A model generated the notes under the pieces. It saw nothing but the letters and a program-made list of their open reading frames with translations, made no database searches and had not been told where the DNA came from. Below, piece by piece: positions 51,951 through 58,498 of a stretch of 64,000 bases of DNA; position 1 is the first letter of the stretch, and each line of letters opens with the position of its first letter. Source of the DNA: Mucilaginibacter sp. (lineage in GTDB: Bacteria > Bacteroidota > Bacteroidia > Sphingobacteriales > Sphingobacteriaceae). Made by a program: the position numbers and the translations under genes. Where the stretch lies: NCBI GenBank assembly GCA_031292485.1, contig JARLHA010000005.1:1-64000 (forward strand). The letters run 5' to 3'.

Positions 51951-52409
51951 CTATAAAGCCACCTCTTTTTCATCGCCTGCTGGGATAAAACCTGTTTCGA
52001 CAATCTCGATGGTTAAAGTTTTTGGAACGATTTCTCTACCTGTTTTATTTCCAGCCCGATCATCCCATCCGAAACTTTTAAGTGCAAACATAACCCCTGT
52101 TGGTGATTGCTGCAGCAGCCTTCGTTCATAAATTGCCAGCATTCGCAAACGGGCGCGTTGAAGTGCAGTAGCAAATTCGCCATTTTGCGCGTGATCTTCA
52201 AACCCGGCAAGGCTGTGAAAGCCCAGGAAAAGCGCCAAACCCGACATGGTTGCAGGTTGAGGCTCGTTAACCGCTTCCTCACTTATCTCCGCAGTTTCGG
52301 TTTTGCTTTTTGATTTCCTTTTGTTTTGAGGGGCGCCGCCGGATAAATTAAAATAAGCGTCAATCCGGTTATTAAGCTGTTTAAGTGTGGCAAAGGCAAC
52401 AGAATTCAT
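51951..52409 (-). CDS. Phage terminase small subunit candidate
   Basis: A 152-aa protein starting MNSVAFATLKQLNNRIDAYFNLSGG. The C-terminal half has FATALQRARLRMLAIYERRLLQQSPTGVMFALKSFGWDDR, the typical end pattern of small-terminase proteins of Bacteroidota phages (GVMFALKNF-GW). It recognises the packaging site on DNA. It precedes terL, with a lipoprotein gene on the other strand between them. A palindromic operator and promoter lie just upstream. Confidence 0.8.
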   Translation of the reverse strand: MNSVAFATLKQLNNRIDAYFNLSGGAPQNKRKSKSKTETAEISEEAVNEPQPATMSGLALFLGFHSLAGFEDHAQNGEFATALQRARLRMLAIYERRLLQQSPTGVMFALKSFGWDDRAGNKTGREIVPKTLTIEIVETGFIPAGDEKEVAL

Positions 52410-52418
52410 TTTATGTTG

Positions 52419-52438
52419 AATATGCCAATTGGCATATT
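52419..52438. promoter_or_regulatory. 20-bp palindromic operator before the phage operon
   Basis: Perfect palindrome AATATGCCAATTGGCATATT. It lies 10 to 29 bases before the small-terminase ATG and just downstream of the predicted -7 box, where a bound repressor would block initiation. Its 14-base core recurs at 42020-42033. Confidence 0.7.
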
Positions 52439-52445
52439 ATAAATG

Positions 52446-52477
52446 TAAAGGTACGGTAAATTATTTAAAAATGCAAA
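52446..52477 (-). promoter_or_regulatory. Candidate promoter of the phage structural operon
   Basis: TTTG (52474-52477, -33 box) and TACCTTTA (52446-52453, seven of eight matches to TAnnTTTG) are separated by 20 bases, the usual distance in Bacteroidota. Predicted start of transcription lies at about 52440, at the edge of the palindrome. Confidence 0.6.
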
Positions 52478-52690
52478 TATTTTTAGCAAAACATACTCTG
52501 TTTTATTTAAAAAAAAGCGATAAAACTCAATGATTTTTGTTTTCATTATTGATTAAACCCCGGCAAATCTCTTAAGTCTAAACGTTAAGGTTAAAAAATG
52601 TTAAAATGTTAGTTACATTAATAATTAAGCAACTATTTATCATTTATATTCGTAACTAAGTTTGTATATTTATACGTTAGATCTATTTAT

Positions 52691-53278
52691 ATGGGGAACA
52701 GAGGGTTTACTTATGTTTTATATTTACTTACAGTAATTTTTATGGCGACGGTTTCGTCTTGCCAGAAAGATGCTGCTGTAAATAGCCCAGCCCCATCCAC
52801 CACCACCGTTAGCGCCGATAGTACCGCGCTTTCATCGCCCAATAATTTCCTTGCCGTTTCCGGCACGCTGAAAATTAAGTTCAACGATTCCACTTATACC
52901 TTTGATGCCGCTACCGATTCTATCGCATTTATCAACGTACACAGCATTGATAATAGCCGCTATTTTGGTATCACCGCTATCAATAAAGAACATTCCATGA
53001 GTTTTGGCATCAGTTCGGCAGGTTTCCCTTACAATAATATTAACCGCGCTATTGCCGGCAGCCAGTTTATCATGAGTGGTGATACTAAAACCCCGGCACT
53101 TGCGCTTTCATTAAGCCGTTACTCTGCGCCTAAAAGCCTGGGCAATATTAACCTCATTCAATATAACTCCGCCAAAGTGCTTGCCAAAGGCACCTTTTAC
53201 ACCTTTATGGCTAAGGATGACAAAGCCAACGCACCCTACTACAGGGTTGAGGGTACTTTTGATTTGCAGTTGAAGTAG
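52691..53278 (+). CDS. Lipoprotein beside the phage cluster
   Basis: A 195-aa lipoprotein with lipobox TVSSCQK (Cys near 24). A Ser/Thr-rich linker leads into a beta-rich domain (SGTLKIKFNDSTYTFDAATDSIAF and RYFGITAINKEHSMSFGI). It diverges from the small-terminase gene across 281 bases, so it may share the upstream regulatory region. Function unknown; its opposite orientation and lipid anchor match the other cargo genes. Confidence 0.75.
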   Translation: MGNRGFTYVLYLLTVIFMATVSSCQKDAAVNSPAPSTTTVSADSTALSSPNNFLAVSGTLKIKFNDSTYTFDAATDSIAFINVHSIDNSRYFGITAINKEHSMSFGISSAGFPYNNINRAIAGSQFIMSGDTKTPALALSLSRYSAPKSLGNINLIQYNSAKVLAKGTFYTFMAKDDKANAPYYRVEGTFDLQLK

Positions 53279-53556
53279 AAAGGAGTCCTTTTTAAAATCA
53301 ACCGGATTTATGAAAGTAATGGCGAAGATGCTCATAATGTCAAAAATCACCTCAACATTGTTCACTTTAAGGAGTTTTTCCGTTTAAAACGATCTTTAAC
53401 GTTTCCATTAAATGCTGCAAATAATGGTCAATATCTATCCAAACCAGGCCGCAAAGCCGTTTTCCAAAAACAGGATTACGTCTCGTATTGCTATTCAGGT
53501 ATTAACAGAGTAAAATGTTGCGTTAGGAATATTCTTTCCCGTTTTTTTATTATATT

Positions 53557-53572
53557 GCCAAATCGATTTAGC
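53557..53572. promoter_or_regulatory. Candidate LacI-type operator before the GH78 gene
   Basis: GCCAAATCGATTTAGC is palindromic except one pair, with the central CG typical of LacI-family sites. It lies 20 bases before the GH78 start, with the LacI gene converging on it from the other side of the enzyme. Confidence 0.5.
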
Positions 53573-53591
53573 AAGAATATATAAACCACTT

Positions 53592-55949
53592 ATGAAGCAC
53601 TTTTTCGTATTTCTGTTAGCACTTTCAAATTTTCTTTGCATATCCACCGGTCATTCACAATCCAGGCCGGCTCAAGCTGAAAACCGGCAATGGAACGCTA
53701 ATTGGATAGCCGCGCCCAATGATCCCGGGGATACCTATGGCGTATACTATTTTCGCAAAAGCATTGATCTTAATGCTAAACCTGCTTCCTTTATTGTACA
53801 TGTATCTGCCGATAACCGCTACAAATTATATGTCAATGGCACGCTTGTATCGCTCGGCCCTGCACGCGGCGATACCTATTTCTGGAACTATGAGACGGTT
53901 GACCTCGCGCCGTATCTTTCTACAGGTAAAAACATCATAGCTGCACTTGTTTGGAACGAGGCTCAATACCGGCCCGAAGCTCAGATATCGGTACGAGCGG
54001 CGTTCATCTTGCAGGGTAATTCGGCTAATGAAGAAGTGCTTAACGCCAACAATACATGGAAATGCATTCGCGACGCAGGCCACAGCCCGGTTCCCGGGTT
54101 CTTTTTTGCTGCCAGTAAAGGCGAAATGGTGGATATGAACCAGGCGGTTAAAGGCAATTGGACAGCTATAACGTATGATGATAGTAACTGGCCCAACGCG
54201 GCTAAAGTAATGGATGGAAAACTTAAGGGTATGAGCTGGGGTATAGACTGGGCGTTGGTACCTTCGACACTGCCAGCACGGGAAATGACGTACCAGCGCA
54301 TCCCAAAACTCCGCAATGCTTTTGGCATAAGCGTTCCGCCAAACTTTCCGGGTGAGAAAGCTCAGGTAACCATCCCGGCAAATACAACGGCCACTTTACT
54401 AATGGATCAAACCTTTGAAACCAATGCTTATGTAACCTTAAATTTTAGTGGCGGAAAGGATGCAGGGATATCATTAGGCTATGCGGAAGCACTTTACGAC
54501 AAAGGCAGCCATGGCACGCGTAAAAGCAACCGTAATGAGGTTGATGGTAAGGACTTTATAGGGCGGATAGACAGCCTTATCGCAGATGGCAGTACCGGGC
54601 AATCATTTACTACCTTAAATTTTAGAACGTTTCGATATATCAGGCTTATCGTTCAAACCAAAAATGAGCCGCTGACCATCGACGACCTTTATGGCACATT
54701 TACCGGTTATCCTTTCAAACGCACAGCGGTATTTAATACGGACAATACCGAAATAAAGCAAATACTGGATATCGGCTGGCGTACTGCCAGGCTTAACGCC
54801 TGGGAAACTTATACAGACTGCCCCTATTATGAACAATTACAGTACATTGGTGACACAAGGATACAGGCGCTGATATCTTATTATAACACCAGCGACGACC
54901 GGCTGGCACGGAATGCGCTTACCCTGATGGACCATTCACGCATTGCTGAGGGCGTTACCAGGAGCTGCTACCCAACAAAAGGTACGCAGATCATATCAAC
55001 GTTTTCGCTATGGTATATCTGCATGCTCCATGATTACTGGATGTATCGTAACGATAATGATTTTATAAAAAACAAATTAGTTGGCGAACGGGCAGTGCTG
55101 GATTTTTTCAGCAAATACCAGCAGCCTGACGGCTCATTAAAGGATACCCCATACTGGGCATTTGTTGACTGGGCCGGAAATTTGGCAGGAGACGTTAAAG
55201 TCTCAGACGGCAGCGCGGCGATTTATGACCTGCAATTACTTTGGGCTTACCAATGGGCTGCTGAAATGGAAGCCAAAATAGGCCTGCAGGATTACGCGCG
55301 TATTTACCATCAAAAAGCGGCACAGTTAAAGGCCACCATACAGCGCAAGTATTGGGACCCGGCCAAACAATTGTATGCTGATACCAAAGAAAAAACCGGC
55401 TACTCGCAGCATGTTAACTCACTCGCCATACTTACCGGCATGGTACCCAATGCAGCTATGCCTGCACTGGCAAATAAACTACTGAATGACAATATGTTAA
55501 CACAATGCACCATTTATTTTAAATATTACCTGCACCAGGCACTAATAAAAGCCGGCCGGGGGAATGACTATATGGAATGGCTTGATGTATGGCGCAACAA
55601 CATAAAAATGGGCATGACTACATGGGGCGAAGTATCCGACTTGCAAAACACACGTTCAGATTGTCATGCGTGGGGTGCAAGTCCGAATATTGAGTTTTTC
55701 AGAACGGTATTGGGTGTCGATAGCTATGCCCCGGGGTTTGCTAAAATAAAAATAGAGCCGCATTTGGGTACTTTAACAAATGTTAGCGGCGACATACCTC
55801 ATCCCAACGGAAAAGTATCTGTGAGCTACAGATTAAAACACGGCAAATGGCAAATAAATATTATACTACCAGAAAAAACCTCAGGAATATTTATTTGGAA
55901 ATCGAAAACCTATATACTAAAAGGTATTTCGAATAAGTTTTTACTTTAA
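53592..55949 (+). CDS. Alpha-L-rhamnosidase-like glycoside hydrolase (GH78)
   Basis: A 785-aa exported enzyme with a signal peptide ending near STGHSQ. The N-terminal beta-sandwich domains start NANWIAAPNDPGDTYGVYYFRKSI. The catalytic (alpha/alpha)6 region contains ETYTDCPYYEQLQYIGDTRIQ near residue 410, a region equivalent to the DCP-EQ-GW-GD motif of GH78. Residues DWAGN and WTTWGEVSD-like GEVS near 680 complete the fold, then a C-terminal beta domain. It probably removes rhamnose from plant or bacterial glycans. It converges on the LacI gene. Confidence 0.85.
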   Translation: MKHFFVFLLALSNFLCISTGHSQSRPAQAENRQWNANWIAAPNDPGDTYGVYYFRKSIDLNAKPASFIVHVSADNRYKLYVNGTLVSLGPARGDTYFWNYETVDLAPYLSTGKNIIAALVWNEAQYRPEAQISVRAAFILQGNSANEEVLNANNTWKCIRDAGHSPVPGFFFAASKGEMVDMNQAVKGNWTAITYDDSNWPNAAKVMDGKLKGMSWGIDWALVPSTLPAREMTYQRIPKLRNAFGISVPPNFPGEKAQVTIPANTTATLLMDQTFETNAYVTLNFSGGKDAGISLGYAEALYDKGSHGTRKSNRNEVDGKDFIGRIDSLIADGSTGQSFTTLNFRTFRYIRLIVQTKNEPLTIDDLYGTFTGYPFKRTAVFNTDNTEIKQILDIGWRTARLNAWETYTDCPYYEQLQYIGDTRIQALISYYNTSDDRLARNALTLMDHSRIAEGVTRSCYPTKGTQIISTFSLWYICMLHDYWMYRNDNDFIKNKLVGERAVLDFFSKYQQPDGSLKDTPYWAFVDWAGNLAGDVKVSDGSAAIYDLQLLWAYQWAAEMEAKIGLQDYARIYHQKAAQLKATIQRKYWDPAKQLYADTKEKTGYSQHVNSLAILTGMVPNAAMPALANKLLNDNMLTQCTIYFKYYLHQALIKAGRGNDYMEWLDVWRNNIKMGMTTWGEVSDLQNTRSDCHAWGASPNIEFFRTVLGVDSYAPGFAKIKIEPHLGTLTNVSGDIPHPNGKVSVSYRLKHGKWQINIILPEKTSGIFIWKSKTYILKGISNKFLL

Positions 55950-55968
55950 GCAGGCTTTAAAAAATAAG

Positions 55969-57033
55969 TTACAGTTCTGCTGCCGCCTTACTGGTAATCA
56001 CAGTCGTATTTTTTGCCGGAGCAGATGAGCTCCGGATGTTAAGCTCGGTAGAAAGCGTAATGGTTTTAACAGATTTGTCTTTAATAGGTGAATTCAGCTT
56101 GCTCAATAAAGTTGTGATCACATTATCGGCTATCTGAACAATGGGCTGTGCGATTGCTGAAATGGGAGGCGTAAACAATTGAAAAACCTCATAATCGTCA
56201 AACGACACAACGGCTATATCATCAGGCACTTTTATGCCTAATTCACTAAACAGGCGGAGACCACAAACGCCAATGTGGTTGGTGCCAAATAATATAGCAT
56301 CTACATCGTCCTTGCGTTTCTTCAAAAATGTCCTTATCGGATCCATGATGACATCATTATCCCGATTAAACAATACTTCTTTCACAATGGGTTTTAAATT
56401 GTGCTCTTTTAAAGCATTCTTATACCCCTGCAGGCGCTGGGTTAACTGTGCCTGCGATGATAAAAAAGAGACATATGCTATATTTTTATACCCCTGGCTT
56501 ATTAAATGCTGGGTAGCATTATAGGTACTAAAAAGATTATCAACAACCACATAATCTGCGTTAACATTCTCCAGGTTACGGTCAAATAATACCACGGGGA
56601 AACCTGCTTTTATCAATGAGTTGATATCATCTTCGATACCTTCAGGCGGCGCAATAATATAACCATCCACGTGCCTGTCGCGGTACATTTCAATAAGGTC
56701 TTTGGTCTTCTCGGTATTATTATCCGTACTGCAATAAATTATTTTATAACCATTATTATAAGCGCGGTCTTCTATTAACCTGGCGATACTTGCAAAAAAT
56801 GGATTGGCGATATCTTCCACCATTAAGCCGATAATATTTGATTTGCCTGTACGCAGGCTCTTTGCCAGAGGGTTCGGTTTATAGCCAACCTCCTCTACAA
56901 ATTTTAAAACACGCTCCACTAATTCAGCCCCTATTCTTTTTTCCTGGGCCCTGCCGTTCAGGATAAAAGAAATGGTTGTTTTGGATACGTTTAAGCTGTT
57001 GGCAATATCAACTATAGATAATTTTTTCTTCAC
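55969..57033 (-). CDS. LacI family transcriptional regulator
   Basis: A 354-aa regulator. The helix-turn-helix is at residues 5-25 (IVDIANSLNVSKTTISFILNG), the hinge follows with LAKSLRTGKSNIIGLMV, and the periplasmic-binding-protein-like ligand domain covers about 60-340. The start at 57033 is the natural end of the operon leader. It probably responds to a sugar and controls the surrounding glycan genes, including its own upstream transporter gene 89 bases away. Confidence 0.92.
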   Translation of the reverse strand: MKKKLSIVDIANSLNVSKTTISFILNGRAQEKRIGAELVERVLKFVEEVGYKPNPLAKSLRTGKSNIIGLMVEDIANPFFASIARLIEDRAYNNGYKIIYCSTDNNTEKTKDLIEMYRDRHVDGYIIAPPEGIEDDINSLIKAGFPVVLFDRNLENVNADYVVVDNLFSTYNATQHLISQGYKNIAYVSFLSSQAQLTQRLQGYKNALKEHNLKPIVKEVLFNRDNDVIMDPIRTFLKKRKDDVDAILFGTNHIGVCGLRLFSELGIKVPDDIAVVSFDDYEVFQLFTPPISAIAQPIVQIADNVITTLLSKLNSPIKDKSVKTITLSTELNIRSSSAPAKNTTVITSKAAAEL

Positions 57034-57121
57034 TTTAAATAAGTTCTTATCAAATATAAGCGGTAATATAAGTCATATTTTTTTAAATTAAACTTTTTGT
57101 CCGATTTATTTATAAATCAAT

Positions 57122-58363
57122 TTAGCTTATCACTGAACGGTTTAAACGAGGGTATAAAAAGCCAAATAAAAATATCACCATATAACATATTATCGGCAAA
57201 TAATATGCGGTAGCAACATTACGATCAGCCACCCAACCCATTAAAAAAGGAAACAGCCCGCCACCAACCACCCCCATAACGATAAACGATGAAGCCTGCT
57301 CGGTTGATTTTCCTAAATCCTTCAATCCCAGGCTGAAAATGGTGGGGAACATGATGCTGAAAAAGAAATTGATCATGATCAGCGCTATGAACGACACTGT
57401 TCCCAAATTTTGAGCGACAATCAGGCACATGATGATATTACAAACCGCAAAGATCCAAAGCAATTTGTTTGGGGCCACAACATAGCGCATCAGCAACGTC
57501 CCCACCAAACGTCCTAAAACCATCATCGACATACTTAAACTAAAAAAATAGCTTGCCTTTTCGGACGTCAACCCCATAATATCATGTCCGTAGTTTACAA
57601 AATAAGCCCAGGTTCCGCCCTGCGCTGCAACATTAAACAGTTGAGCTATCGCCGCAAAAACAAAGTGTTTATGCTGAAATAATTTCTTCGGGATGTGTTC
57701 AGCTCCACCAACTGCATAGGAGTCAACAGCCACCGAATGCGGATCCTTAAGCGCCGGCACCCTTACAAATGAGAACAAAACAGCAACCAAAGCAATCGCA
57801 ACCCCGATAACTAAATAAAGATTCCTGACAGCGATCAGGTCGTTCGAGTGTGCCTGTCCGGCTTTTAAAATAAAAAATCCCCCAACCAGGGGGCCGATGA
57901 TCCCGCCCAATCCATTAAAAAACTGAGAAAAATTTATACGCTGGTCGCTGCTGCGCTGGTCGCCTAAAGCCGCAACAAAGGGGTGAGCAACGGTTTCGAG
58001 CGTGGCTAGCCCGCAGGCCAGGACAAATAGCGCCAGCATGAAAAAGCCAAATGATTCGGCACTAGCAGCCGGCACAAACAGAAACGCGCCGGCTGAGTAA
58101 AGGCAAAGTCCCAACAAAACACCGCGTTTGTAGCCAAACTTTTTCATAAACAAACCGGCGGGGATACCCATTACGGCATATGCCCCAAATAAAGAGAACT
58201 GCACATAAGCCGACCGCGATTTGGAAATATGAAATACGTTTTGAAAATGCTTGTTGAGGGTATCGCCCAGCGATATGGCTATCCCCCAAAGCAAAAATAA
58301 AGAGGTTACAAATAGCAGGATCACAAAATATTTACGCTCCGTAAAATTGGGCTTGGCGTTCAT
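57122..58363 (-). CDS. MFS transporter, FucP (fucose/sugar:H+ symporter) family
   Basis: A 413-aa protein with twelve membrane segments. The start NFTERKYFVILLFVTSLFLLWGIAISLGDTLNKHFQ and the region GLATLETVAHPFVAALGD near residue 115-140 are typical of FHS/FucP members. It imports a sugar, possibly L-rhamnose, L-fucose or a related glycan product, across the inner membrane. It lies downstream of the GH genes and upstream of lacI on the same strand. Confidence 0.9.
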   Translation of the reverse strand: MNAKPNFTERKYFVILLFVTSLFLLWGIAISLGDTLNKHFQNVFHISKSRSAYVQFSLFGAYAVMGIPAGLFMKKFGYKRGVLLGLCLYSAGAFLFVPAASAESFGFFMLALFVLACGLATLETVAHPFVAALGDQRSSDQRINFSQFFNGLGGIIGPLVGGFFILKAGQAHSNDLIAVRNLYLVIGVAIALVAVLFSFVRVPALKDPHSVAVDSYAVGGAEHIPKKLFQHKHFVFAAIAQLFNVAAQGGTWAYFVNYGHDIMGLTSEKASYFFSLSMSMMVLGRLVGTLLMRYVVAPNKLLWIFAVCNIIMCLIVAQNLGTVSFIALIMINFFFSIMFPTIFSLGLKDLGKSTEQASSFIVMGVVGGGLFPFLMGWVADRNVATAYYLPIICYMVIFLFGFLYPRLNRSVIS

Positions 58364-58404
58364 CGTTCCAGGTATGTCAATTTAATTGGTGCGTAAATTA
58401 ATCG

Positions 58405-58423
58405 AAAACTTTTCAAAAGTTTT
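58405..58423. promoter_or_regulatory. Palindrome upstream of the MFS transporter gene
   Basis: AAAACTTTT, C, AAAAGTTTT is a perfect 19-base inverted repeat about 40 bases before the transporter ATG. It may be an operator or a processing hairpin in the GH2-MFS gap. Confidence 0.45.
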
Positions 58424-58498
58424 GAAATTCGTGTTTAATTATTTTATTTGACTCAACTACCTTTACACCTTACCTTTCATTCAAAAATTTATCCCGTT

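Larger units (their letters stand above)
23854..52478 (-). mobile_element. Tailed-phage structural and lysis cluster (prophage-like)
   Basis: About 28.6 kb containing terminase subunits, tail proteins, tape measure, head protease, capsid, portal, connector, fibre and lysis genes, nearly all leftward. No integrase, excisionase, repressor or replication gene is recognisable. Inserted genes are a Fic protein, a TPR lipoprotein remnant, a signal peptidase and several opposite-strand envelope genes. Ends are set by the tRNA-Leu relic on the left and the small-terminase promoter on the right; no matching right attachment site was found by eye. Confidence 0.85.

Noticed and set aside
53279..53591. 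A right attachment site for the phage cluster
   Set aside because: I looked for the tRNA-Leu 3' sequence to the right of the terminase genes and found no copy by eye; the right boundary is therefore set only by the last phage gene and promoter.
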